50,981 nucleotides of DNA from Amycolatopsis thailandensis (lineage in GTDB: Bacteria; Actinomycetota; Actinomycetes; Mycobacteriales; Pseudonocardiaceae), in contig NZ_NMQT01000093.1 of the NCBI RefSeq assembly GCF_002234405.1, positions 1 through 50,981 on the forward strand. The letters run 5' to 3'. Below the pieces are notes generated by a model that saw only the letters and a program-made list of their open reading frames with translations, was not told where the DNA came from and made no database searches. Positions within the stretch are counted from its first letter, which is position 1. Each line of letters starts with the position of its first letter. Positions 8,313 through 17,864 of the stretch are shown piece after piece. The position numbers and the translations under genes are program-made.

Positions 8313-9772
8313 GCCTCATACCTTTCCCGCCACAACGGGTTCAGCGGGAAGAGCCCCTCGATCGGGCGCCCCTGGCCGACCTGCTGCGCGATCCAGGAGT
8401 CCTCGTCCTCCTGGACGAGCGTCGCGTCGGCGATCTCTTCGGCCAGCGACGGCGGGATGACGACCACGCCGTCGTCGTCGCCGACGATGATGTCGCCCGG
8501 CAGCACGGTGGCCCCGCCGCAGGCGACCGCGACGTCGGTGTCCCACGGCACGTGCTTGCGGCCGAGGACGGCCGGATGCGCGCCCTGGGAGAACACCGGG
8601 AGCCCGGTCTCCGCGACGGCCTCGAAGTCACGGACACCGCCGTCGGTGACCACTCCGGCGGCGCCGAGGTACCGGGCCCGCAAGGCGAGGATGTCCCCGA
8701 GCGTGCCGGAACCCTTGTCGCCGCGGGCCTCGATGACGATCACCTCGCCCGCGCCGACCGAATCGAAGAGGCGTTTCTGCGCGTTGTAGCCACCGCCGTG
8801 GGATTTGAACAGGTCCTCACGGTTCGGGACGAAACGCAGAGTCCTCGCCGTGCCGACGATCTTCGAACCGGGCAGGTTGGGACGCACGCCGTCGATCGCG
8901 ACGTTGTTCAGCCCGCGCTTGCGCAGCTGCGCGGACAGGCCCGCGACGGGCGCGCGAAGGAGCTTGGCCCGAAGCTCGTCACTGAGCCCGTTCTCTTCGG
9001 CAGGCTCGTCCGTGGGCGTGCCCCAAGCTTCGGCGCGCTGCTTTTCGTCGACCTCGGGCAGGCTGCCGACGTCCGAAAAGGACCGGATGCCCTGGGAAAC
9101 CGTGGTGTGGAGCCGTCCGCTGCTGACGGAGGTGCCGGGAACGTCGACCTCGACCACGACGACGTCGCCGGGGGAGACCACCGTCGACCCGGCCGGGGTG
9201 CCGGTGAGGATGACGTCGCCGGGTTCGAGCGTGAAGTGCTGGGAGAGATCGGAAACGAACTGCCGCAACGGGAAGATCAGTCCGGCGGTGGTGTCCTCCT
9301 GCACCAGGTCGCCGTTCACCCAGGTGCGGACGCGCAGCGACGAGGGGTCGACGTCGCGCGCGTCGATGAGACCGGGGCCGAGCGGGGTGTAGCCGTCACC
9401 GCCCTTGGACCGGACGTTGGAGCCCTTGTCCGCGGTGCGCAGGTCGTAGAGGCCGAAGTCGTTCGCGGCGGTGACCGCGGCGACGTGGTCCCACGCCTCG
9501 TCCGGCTTGACCCAGCGGGCCGCCGTGCCGATGACCAGCGCGATCTCGCCCTCGAAGGCCAGCAGTTCGGTCCCCGCCGGACGTTCGACCGTGCCCCCGG
9601 ACGTACCGATCGAACTCGACGGCTTGAAGAAGTACGACGGGTTTGCCGGACGCCGCCCGCGTTGCTCGGCCCGTGACGCGTAGCTGAGATGGACGGCGAT
9701 GATCTTGCCCGGCCGGGTGCCCAGCGGACCGGACCCGCGACCTGATGGCGCCGTTGCCTCGTAAGTGCCCAT
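8294..9772 (-). CDS. hpaG: FAH-domain / RraA-like domain fusion, HpaG-type decarboxylase-isomerase
   Basis: Two-domain protein of 492 aa. Residues about 20-220 are an FAH-family domain with metal ligands Glu74 and Glu76 (FEGEIALV) and Asp105 (AANDFGLYD), and a GDVILTGTPAG motif. Residues about 265-470 are an RraA/HMG-aldolase-like domain with the signature Arg381-Asp382 in TDGGVRDFE. In enterobacteria HpaG is two FAH halves that decarboxylate OPET and then isomerise the product; here the second half is an RraA domain, a family with known oxaloacetate decarboxylase and aldolase members. First gene of the operon; ATG at 9772 with AGGGA upstream. That it does the HpaG step is inference from position. 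Confidence 0.8.
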   Translation of the reverse strand: MGTYEATAPSGRGSGPLGTRPGKIIAVHLSYASRAEQRGRRPANPSYFFKPSSSIGTSGGTVERPAGTELLAFEGEIALVIGTAARWVKPDEAWDHVAAVTAANDFGLYDLRTADKGSNVRSKGGDGYTPLGPGLIDARDVDPSSLRVRTWVNGDLVQEDTTAGLIFPLRQFVSDLSQHFTLEPGDVILTGTPAGSTVVSPGDVVVVEVDVPGTSVSSGRLHTTVSQGIRSFSDVGSLPEVDEKQRAEAWGTPTDEPAEENGLSDELRAKLLRAPVAGLSAQLRKRGLNNVAIDGVRPNLPGSKIVGTARTLRFVPNREDLFKSHGGGYNAQKRLFDSVGAGEVIVIEARGDKGSGTLGDILALRARYLGAAGVVTDGGVRDFEAVAETGLPVFSQGAHPAVLGRKHVPWDTDVAVACGGATVLPGDIIVGDDDGVVVIPPSLAEEIADATLVQEDEDSWIAQQVGQGRPIEGLFPLNPLWRERYEAWLKKQ

Positions 9773-9922
9773 GTTTCCCTGAATCCCTCGACCCTTGCTT
9801 CGTATCTAATAACGTATATGATTCCGTGCCACAGTGGCAAGGCGGTCACCGAGTGGCTTTCGCCTCGCCCGAGGATCCCTGCGGGCCGCCACTCGCGTCA
9901 GGCCTACGTCAAAGGAGTCAAG
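9773..9922. promoter_or_regulatory. Divergent promoter region of hpaG operon and MFS gene, with candidate GntR site
   Basis: This 150-bp spacer holds an AT-rich core around 9800-9825 containing AACGTATATGAT (9811-9822) and an upstream half CGTAT (9801-9805). The core closely resembles the perfect palindrome ATCGTATACGAT at 12003-12014 next to the second hpa promoter, so both probably bind the same regulator. The adjacent GntR protein is the best candidate. The site is seen; the regulator is inferred. Confidence 0.6.
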
Positions 9923-11296
9923 GTGTCGAATCCAGCGCAGGATGAGCACACGCCCGGCCGGACCGCCCCGCCGTCCTCCGACCGGCGCCGGGTCGCGTTC
10001 GCGACCGTCGTCGGCACCACCGTCGAGTGGTACGACTTCTTCGTTTACGCGTCCGCCGCCGGTCTCGTGTTCGGCAAGCTGTTCTTCTCCGGGCTCGGGG
10101 CGAACAGCACTCTCGTCTCGTTCGCCACCGTGGGCGTGAGCTTCCTGTTCCGCCCGCTCGGCGCGTTCCTCGCCGGCCACTTCGGCGACAAGTACGGCCG
10201 CCGGGTGGTCCTGGTGCTCACCCTGATCCTGATGGGCGCCGCGACCACGCTGATCGGTGTGCTCCCGACGTTCGGCCAGATCGGTGTCCTCGCGCCGGTG
10301 CTGCTGATCCTCTTGCGGGTCCTGCAAGGGGTTTCGGCGGGTGGTGAATGGGGCGGTGCCGTCCTGATGGCCGTCGAGCACGCGCCGTCGAAGCGCCGGG
10401 GACTCTTCGGCGCCTCGCCGCAGATCGGCGTCCCGCTCGGTCTCCTGCTGGCTTCCGGTGTGCTCGCGCTGACCAGCCTGCTCGTCCCCGGCCAGGCGTT
10501 CCTCGACTGGGGCTGGCGGATCCCGTTCCTGCTCAGCGTCGTGCTGATCCTGGTCGGGCACTACGTCCGGCGCCGCGTCGAGGAGAGCCCGGTCTTCCGG
10601 GAGATCGCCGAACGCCGCGAGCAGACCCGGACGCCGATCGTCCAGCTGTTCCGCAAGCACGCCGTGCTGGTCCTGGTGGCCGCGCTGGTGTTCGCGGGCA
10701 ACAACGCCGTCGGCTACATGACCACCGGCGGCTACATCCAGAACTACGCCACCAACCCGAAGGGGCCGATCGGTCTCGACCGCGGACCGGTGCTGTGGGC
10801 GGTGACCGCGTCGGCGGCCACCTGGCTGATCTCGACGTGGGCGGCGGGCGTGGTGTCCGACCGGATCGGCAGGCGGCGTACGTACGTGCTCGGCTGGATC
10901 GCGCAACTGGCCGGCGTCGCGGTCCTCTTTCCGCTGGTGGACACCGGGAACATCGTGCTGCTGGCGCTGGGCCTGATCATCCTCAGCGTCGGGCTCGGAT
11001 TCACCTACGGCCAGCAGGCGGCGTTCTACGCCGAGCTGTTCCCCGCGTCGATCCGGTTCTCCGGCGTTTCGATCTCCTACGCGATCGGCGCGATCCTCGG
11101 TGGCGCGTTCGCGCCGACGATCGCGACCGCGCTGGTCGACGCCACCGGAACGTCGGTGTCCGTGGCCGTCTACCTGGCGGGGATGACGGTCATCGGCCTC
11201 ATCGCCACCTTGTTGCTGCGCGATCGATCGGGGATCCCGCTCGGGCCCGACCACGAAGCCGAGCAGGCGGTGAGCCCGCTGCGGTTCTCGAAGTGA
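9923..11296 (+). CDS. MHS-family MFS transporter, probable aromatic-acid importer
   Basis: Predicted proton symporter of 457 aa in the metabolite:H+ symporter branch of the major facilitator superfamily (relatives of ShiA, KgtP, ProP). Seen: the N-terminal TVEWYDFFVYA signature, the loop 2-3 motif HFGDKYGRR, about twelve hydrophobic segments and GVSAGGEWGGAVL in segment 4. The GTG at 9923 is preferred over the ATG at 9818 because AAAGGAG lies 5 nt upstream and the family signature then sits near the N-terminus. Divergent from the hpa operon, it most likely imports 4-hydroxyphenylacetate or a related acid; substrate is inferred. Confidence 0.85.
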   Translation: MSNPAQDEHTPGRTAPPSSDRRRVAFATVVGTTVEWYDFFVYASAAGLVFGKLFFSGLGANSTLVSFATVGVSFLFRPLGAFLAGHFGDKYGRRVVLVLTLILMGAATTLIGVLPTFGQIGVLAPVLLILLRVLQGVSAGGEWGGAVLMAVEHAPSKRRGLFGASPQIGVPLGLLLASGVLALTSLLVPGQAFLDWGWRIPFLLSVVLILVGHYVRRRVEESPVFREIAERREQTRTPIVQLFRKHAVLVLVAALVFAGNNAVGYMTTGGYIQNYATNPKGPIGLDRGPVLWAVTASAATWLISTWAAGVVSDRIGRRRTYVLGWIAQLAGVAVLFPLVDTGNIVLLALGLIILSVGLGFTYGQQAAFYAELFPASIRFSGVSISYAIGAILGGAFAPTIATALVDATGTSVSVAVYLAGMTVIGLIATLLLRDRSGIPLGPDHEAEQAVSPLRFSK

Positions 11297-11301
11297 CCAG
11301 T

Positions 11302-11340
11302 CCGTCCGTGACGCTCACCCGCCGAGGGCGTCACGGACGG
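11302..11340. terminator. Bidirectional terminator-like hairpin between convergent genes
   Basis: Perfect 13-bp stem: CCGTCCGTGACGC (11302-11314) pairs with GCGTCACGGACGG (11328-11340) around a 13-nt loop. It begins 6 nt after the MFS stop and its right arm lies within the last codons of the IclR gene, whose stop is at 11315. No T-run is evident, as is usual in actinomycetes. It fits termination from both sides. Confidence 0.75.
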
Positions 11341-12004
11341 CTTTCGCCGCCGCCTTGAGCCGCTCCGCGAGCTCGGAGGGGGCCAGGGTGCTGGACAGGT
11401 AGACGACCGCGAGCGCCGCGGGGTCGTGGCCTCGCAAGGGAAGTGGCACCGCGACGGCGCTGAGATTCTCGATCACCTCACCGTGGCTGTCCGCGTATCC
11501 GCGGGCGGCCACTTCTCGTATTCCCTCCGGCCATCCCGCCTCCGGAAGCTGCGACAGGATCGCCCGGCCGGGGGCGCCGACGGTGAACGGATGCCTGGAC
11601 CCCGGGCGCTGCGCGACGGACGCGACGGCGTGCCGGGGTTCCACGCTGACCAGGGTCACGCACTCTTCGCGGTCCATCACCGCCACGAAACACGTCATGC
11701 CGAGTTCGTTCGCGACCGCGGTCAGCTCGGGCAGTGCCGCGGCCTGCAGATCGTGCTTGATCCCCGCCGCGAGCGCCGCCAGCCGCGTGCCGAGCTCGAA
11801 TTTCCCGGCAGGCTCCCGGGTGAGGAGCCCGTGGTCTTCGAGCGTGCGGATGAGCCGGTACGCGATCGACCGGTGGACGCCGAGTCGTTCGGCGATCTGG
11901 TCGACACTGAGCGCTTCTTGAGCGTCGGCAAGGACTTCGAGGACGCGGATGCCTCGGCTGAGTGTCTGCGACGCGCTCGAAGCCTTGCGGGAGTCCGAAA
12001 CCAT
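11315..12004 (-). CDS. IclR-family transcriptional regulator, candidate regulator of hpaCB
   Basis: Predicted regulator of 229 aa with an N-terminal winged helix (LSVDQIAERLGVHRSIAYR, about residues 32-50) and a C-terminal IclR effector domain. It is transcribed divergently from hpaCB, so it most likely controls that promoter and itself. The 59-bp spacer holds an IclR-like palindrome at 12036-12054 and a second palindrome that overlaps the IclR start codon. ATG at 12004 is the natural start. The inducer is inferred to be 4-hydroxyphenylacetate or its hydroxylated product. Confidence 0.88.
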   Translation of the reverse strand: MVSDSRKASSASQTLSRGIRVLEVLADAQEALSVDQIAERLGVHRSIAYRLIRTLEDHGLLTREPAGKFELGTRLAALAAGIKHDLQAAALPELTAVANELGMTCFVAVMDREECVTLVSVEPRHAVASVAQRPGSRHPFTVGAPGRAILSQLPEAGWPEGIREVAARGYADSHGEVIENLSAVAVPLPLRGHDPAALAVVYLSSTLAPSELAERLKAAAKAVRDALGG

Positions 12005-12014
12005 CGTATACGAT
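12003..12014. promoter_or_regulatory. Palindromic operator candidate ATCGTATACGAT
   Basis: A perfect 12-nt palindrome overlapping the IclR start codon by two bases. It shares CGTATAYGAT with 9811-9822 upstream of the hpaG operon, which suggests one regulator, probably the GntR protein, acts at both places. It could instead be an IclR autorepression site. Confidence 0.55.
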
Positions 12015-12035
12015 CCATTTCGATAGTTGAACTGG

Positions 12036-12054
12036 CTGTTCGATTATAGAACAG
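12036..12054. promoter_or_regulatory. IclR-type operator candidate upstream of hpaCB
   Basis: Inverted repeat CTGTTC (12036-12041) and GAACAG (12049-12054) around GATTATA. The core GTTCGATTATAGAAC resembles the GTTCGAT-type sites known for PcaR/PobR-like IclR regulators. It lies 10 nt before the hpaC start codon, a position suited to controlling hpaCB transcription. Confidence 0.6.
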
Positions 12055-12063
12055 GAACCGACA

Positions 12064-12606
12064 GTGTCGCCAAAGATGTCACGCGAAACCAGTTTTCCGC
12101 CGGGTTCGAACCTCTATCGGCCGCCCGCGCAGTTCTTCCGAGGCTGTCTCGGCCGGTTCGCGACCGGCGTGGCGGTGGTGACCTTCGACGCCGCCACGAA
12201 ACGGCACGGCCTGACGGTGAACTCTTTCACCGCGGTCTCGATGGACCCGCCGCTCGTGCTCGTGTCGATCCAGCGCACCGTGAAGAGCCACGACCTGCTC
12301 GCGGACTGCCCGTTCGCGGTCAACGTCCTCGGCGCCGAACAGGAGGCGCTCGCGATGAACTTCGCCGGTCGCCCGACCCCAGAGGGCGCGCCGGTGTGGG
12401 TCGAAGGCGGGCATGCGCCACGGCTCGGTGGCGTGCTCAGCTGGTTCGACTGCACGCCGTGGGCCGCCTACGACGGTGGCGACCACACCCTGTACCTCGG
12501 CGAGGTGCGGGAGTTCGACTACCGCTCGGGCGACGCGCTCGGCTTCGTCGACGGACGGTTCTCGACGATCCACGAATCAGCTCAAGGCCACGAATCTCTG
12601 TTCTGA
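12064..12606 (+). CDS. hpaC: 4-hydroxyphenylacetate 3-monooxygenase, flavin reductase component (HpaC)
   Basis: NAD(P)H:flavin oxidoreductase of 180 aa that supplies reduced flavin to HpaB. Seen: the flavin reductase-like split-barrel fold with FATGVAVVTF near the N-terminus, the GLTVNSFTAVSMDPP segment that binds flavin, and a C-terminal YLGEVREF strand. The start is GTG at 12064 or ATG at 12076; no strong ribosome site separates them. It is 19 nt upstream of hpaB and shares its promoter. Confidence 0.9.
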   Translation: MSPKMSRETSFPPGSNLYRPPAQFFRGCLGRFATGVAVVTFDAATKRHGLTVNSFTAVSMDPPLVLVSIQRTVKSHDLLADCPFAVNVLGAEQEALAMNFAGRPTPEGAPVWVEGGHAPRLGGVLSWFDCTPWAAYDGGDHTLYLGEVREFDYRSGDALGFVDGRFSTIHESAQGHESLF

Positions 12607-12625
12607 CAAGAGTAAGGAGCCCGAC

Positions 12626-14080
12626 ATGGGAGCCCGCACCGGACAGCAGTATCTCGACAAGCTCAACGCGATGACGCCGGAGTTGTACGTCGACGGCGAG
12701 AAGGTGACCTCGAAAGTCGCCGAGCACGCGGCCTTCCGCAACAACGCGCTGACCTACGCGAAGCTGTTCGATCTCCAGCACGACCCGGCGCACCGAGACG
12801 TCCTCACCTACGAGTCGCCGACGACGGGGGAGCGCGTCGGCACCTCGTTCCTGGTGCCGCGTACCGAAGAGGACCTCAAGCGCCGCCGGGCCGCCTTTTC
12901 CGTGTGGGCCGAATACTCCAACGGTTTCCTCGGCCGGACCGGCGACTACATGAACTCGTCGCTCACCGCGCTTTCCGCCGCGAAGAAGTTCTTCTCCCCG
13001 GCCGATCCCGTCTTCGGCGAGCGCATCGAGAAGTACTACGAGATGGCACGCGAGAACGACCTCCTCGCGACGCACACCCTGATCCCGCCGCAGGTCAACC
13101 GTTCGGTGTCCGGCAGCCAGCAGGGTGGCGGGAACCTGTCCGCGAAGGTGGTGGAGGAACGGGAGGACGGCATCGTCGTCCGCGGCGCCCGGATGCTCGC
13201 CACGATCGCGCCGATCGCCGACGAACTCCTGGTGTTCCCCTCGACCGTTTTGCGCGGCACCCCCGAAGACGCGCCCTACTCCTACGCTTTCGCGGTCCCG
13301 AACGACGCGCCCGGGCTGAAGTACTTCTGCCGCGCCGGACTCGACCACGGCCGCTCGGCCTTCGACGAGCCGCTCGCCTCCCGGTTCGAGGAGATGGACG
13401 CGGTCGTGGTGTTCGACGACGTCTTCGTCCCGAACGAGCGGGTCTTCCTGCTGGGGCATCCGGAACTGTGCAACGCCTGGTACTCCGAGACCGGGGCCGG
13501 CGCGCTCATGACCCACCAGGTCGTCACCCGCACGCTGGCCAAGACCGAGTTCTACCTCGGCCTCGCCAGTGAGATCGCCGCCGCGATCGGCATCGGCGGC
13601 TTCCAGCACATCCAGCAGGATCTGTCGGAGCTGATCTCCTACGTCGAGATCGAGAAGGCCGTGCTGCGGGCGGCGGAGGCCGACGGCAAGCTCAGCGAGG
13701 ACGGCGTCTTCCTGCCGAAGTGGGAAGTCCTCAACGCCGCCCGGAACTGGTATCCCACCAAGGTCTCGCCGCGGCTGACCGAGATCATCCGCAAGTTCTC
13801 CGCGTCCGGCCTCATGGCCCTTCCGGGTGAAGCGGACTTCGAGTCGGAGGGGCGCCCCGACATCGACGTCTATCTCCAGTCGGCCACCCTGCCCGCGAAA
13901 GACCGCGCGCGGCTGTTCAAGCTGGCGTTCGACGCGTCGGTGTCGAGCTTCGCCGGGCGGGAGACGTTGTACGAATACTTCTTCTTCGGCGACCCGGTGC
14001 GGATGGCGGGCGCCCAGGTGAACGCGTACCCGAGGGAGGCACTTCAGGAACGGGTGCGGGAGCTGCTGGCGCGGGACTAA
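12626..14080 (+). CDS. hpaB: 4-hydroxyphenylacetate 3-monooxygenase, oxygenase component (HpaB)
   Basis: Reduced-flavin-dependent monooxygenase of 484 aa that hydroxylates 4-hydroxyphenylacetate to 3,4-dihydroxyphenylacetate, the HpaD substrate. The length matches HpaB enzymes of the HpaB/PvcC/4-BUDH family. Seen: the N-terminal RTGQQYLDKL segment, FSVWAEYSNGFLGRTGDY in the acyl-CoA-dehydrogenase-like N-domain, and C-terminal YEYFFFGDPVRM. ATG at 12626 follows AGTAAGGAG; the longer open frame upstream only re-reads hpaC. Closely related enzymes act on other phenols, but the complete downstream pathway makes this substrate very likely. Confidence 0.93.
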   Translation: MGARTGQQYLDKLNAMTPELYVDGEKVTSKVAEHAAFRNNALTYAKLFDLQHDPAHRDVLTYESPTTGERVGTSFLVPRTEEDLKRRRAAFSVWAEYSNGFLGRTGDYMNSSLTALSAAKKFFSPADPVFGERIEKYYEMARENDLLATHTLIPPQVNRSVSGSQQGGGNLSAKVVEEREDGIVVRGARMLATIAPIADELLVFPSTVLRGTPEDAPYSYAFAVPNDAPGLKYFCRAGLDHGRSAFDEPLASRFEEMDAVVVFDDVFVPNERVFLLGHPELCNAWYSETGAGALMTHQVVTRTLAKTEFYLGLASEIAAAIGIGGFQHIQQDLSELISYVEIEKAVLRAAEADGKLSEDGVFLPKWEVLNAARNWYPTKVSPRLTEIIRKFSASGLMALPGEADFESEGRPDIDVYLQSATLPAKDRARLFKLAFDASVSSFAGRETLYEYFFFGDPVRMAGAQVNAYPREALQERVRELLARD

Positions 14081-14172
14081 ACGTGAGGGCCGCGGTCCTC
14101 AGGGGGTGGCGGAGTCCCGGGTTCGGCGTAGTGCGAGCGAATGCGCCTGATGTGGCTGTGGCGACCCCTGAA

Positions 14173-14227
14173 GTCCGTGAAGGCCTCCTTCACTACCCTC
14201 AGGGTAGGCAAGGGGGCCTTCACGGAC
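14173..14227. repeat. 55-bp palindrome, GTCCGTGAAGG family, copy 2
   Basis: Starts GTCCGTGAAGGCCTCC and ends GGCCTTCACGGAC, with an asymmetric centre (CACTACCCTCAGGGTAGGC) that leaves a small internal bulge. It matches copy 3 (33625-33679) in the opposite orientation with two differences. It lies between hpaB and the fur gene, 93 nt after the hpaB stop, and may end hpaCB transcription. Confidence 0.88.
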
Positions 14228-14323
14228 TTGGCTTCGGTCGTGACGCAGGGTCCGCGACGAGACACGCCCGGGATCCGCGAACTTGATTCATTCCAGAAAA
14301 TGGGCCAGACTGCGCCCGTGCCC

Positions 14324-14749
14324 ATGACCCAGGACTTCGAGCGGATGCTGCGCGGGGCCTCCCTGCGCGTCACGCGTCCCAGGGTGGCCGTGCTGACCGC
14401 GGTGCGCGACCACCCGCACGCCGACACCGACTCGATCATCGGTGCCGTGCGTTCTGAGCTCGGAGAGGTCTCTCACCAGGCCATCTACGACGTGTTGCGG
14501 GCACTGACCGCCGCGCGCCTCGTACGGCGGATCCAGCCGTCGGGGTCCGTGGCACGTTATGAGTCCCGGGTCGGGGACAACCACCACCACGTCGTCTGCC
14601 GATCATGTGGTGTCATCGCCGACGTCGACTGCGCCGTCGGTCCCGCACCCTGTTTGAGCGCGTCGGACGACCACGGCTTCGTGATCGAAGAGGCCGAGGT
14701 CATCTACTGGGGCCTGTGTCCCGAATGTGCTACCGAACCCCGTTCCTGA
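14324..14749 (+). CDS. furA: Fur-family peroxide-responsive repressor (FurA-like)
   Basis: Predicted metal-dependent repressor of 141 aa. Seen: an N-terminal winged helix (LRVTRPRVAVLTAVRDHP onward), the His-rich metal motif GDNHHHVVCRSCG, and a second CPEC pair near the C-terminus forming the usual structural zinc site. It lies 33 nt upstream of katG, the arrangement known for FurA/CatR/FurS-KatG in mycobacteria and Streptomyces, where the repressor senses peroxide and controls the operon. Starts at 14300 (ATG), 14318 (GTG) and 14324 (ATG) are all possible; I chose 14324 because it gives the usual N-terminus. Confidence 0.88.
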   Translation: MTQDFERMLRGASLRVTRPRVAVLTAVRDHPHADTDSIIGAVRSELGEVSHQAIYDVLRALTAARLVRRIQPSGSVARYESRVGDNHHHVVCRSCGVIADVDCAVGPAPCLSASDDHGFVIEEAEVIYWGLCPECATEPRS

Positions 14750-14782
14750 GCCCTGCAAGCCCTGATCCTCGGAAGGATTCCC

Positions 14783-17017
<2,235 letters not shown>

Positions 17018-17043
17018 TCCGAGCCTGAACCTGGCTTGACACC

Positions 17044-17070
17044 GGGCCGGCCGCGTTTCGCGGCCGGCCC
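17044..17070 (+). terminator. GC-rich terminator hairpin after katG
   Basis: A 12-bp perfect stem, GGGCCGGCCGCG (17044-17055) with CGCGGCCGGCCC (17059-17070), encloses a TTT loop 26 nt downstream of the katG stop. It separates katG from the ZIP transporter gene. Confidence 0.8.
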
Positions 17071-17105
17071 GCTGTGTTTCCGCCGGACGAAGGGAGACGA
17101 TTCAC

Positions 17106-17861
17106 GTGTGGGACTTGCTGGCGGCGGGTGGCTGGGGCCTGCTGGCCGGGTCGGCGTTGCTGCTCGGGGCGATGCTCGGTTTCCTGATCCGGATCCCGGG
17201 CAAGGCCGTGGCCAGTGTGATGGCCTTCGGCAGCGGCGTGCTGATCTCCGCCGTCTCCTTCGAACTGATCGCCGAGGCGCACGAAAAGGGCGGCTTCCTG
17301 CCGACCGCTCTCGGCGCCCTGGGTGGTTCGCTCATCTACACCCTCGCCAACATCGCGCTCGCCCGGCGAGGCGCCCGGCATCGCAAGCGCTCGGGCGGCC
17401 AGCAGCCGTCCGAGACCGAGCAGGCCGGGTCCGGTACGGCCATCGCGCTCGGTGCCCTGCTGGACGGCGTCCCCGAATCGATGGTGATCGGCACCAGCCT
17501 GCTCGGCGGCGGAAGTGTCAGCGTCGTGACCGTGGCCGCCGTGTTCATCAGCAACGTCCCGGAAGGGCTGTCCAGCGCGGCCGGGATGAAGCGGGCGGGC
17601 CGCAGTCCGCGCTATGTCTTCACGCTTTGGAGTGGTATCGCCGTGATCAGTGGTGTGGCGGCCCTGCTCGGTTACGGCGTTCTCGGAGGCGCTTCCGGTG
17701 CCGTCCTGGCCGTGATCACCGCGGTCGCGGGCGGCGCGATCCTCGCCATGATCGCGGACACGATGATCCCCGAGGCCTTCGAAGACGCGCATCTCTGGAC
17801 AGGGCTGATCACGGTCGCCGGTTTCCTCACCGCGTTCGGCCTTTCGCGCATCGAGGGCTGA
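17106..17861 (+). CDS. ZIP-family metal transporter
   Basis: Predicted inner-membrane metal-ion transporter of 251 aa. About eight hydrophobic segments flank a polar loop around residues 90-110 (RRGARHRKRSGGQQPSE). The metal-site motifs of the ZIP family appear as DGVPES in segment 4 and SNVPEGLSSA in segment 5; the usual His of segment 4 is Asp/Val here. GTG at 17106 has GGGAGA upstream. It follows katG by 88 bp behind a terminator-like hairpin, so it may be read through or have its own promoter. Zinc, iron or manganese are possible substrates. Confidence 0.8.
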   Translation: MWDLLAAGGWGLLAGSALLLGAMLGFLIRIPGKAVASVMAFGSGVLISAVSFELIAEAHEKGGFLPTALGALGGSLIYTLANIALARRGARHRKRSGGQQPSETEQAGSGTAIALGALLDGVPESMVIGTSLLGGGSVSVVTVAAVFISNVPEGLSSAAGMKRAGRSPRYVFTLWSGIAVISGVAALLGYGVLGGASGAVLAVITAVAGGAILAMIADTMIPEAFEDAHLWTGLITVAGFLTAFGLSRIEG

Positions 17862-17864
17862 GCG

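Noticed and set aside
14281..14310. A Fur box immediately upstream of furA
   Set aside because: CATT and AATG form a short inverted repeat around CCAGAA near the start codon, but it is too short to call an operator with confidence.
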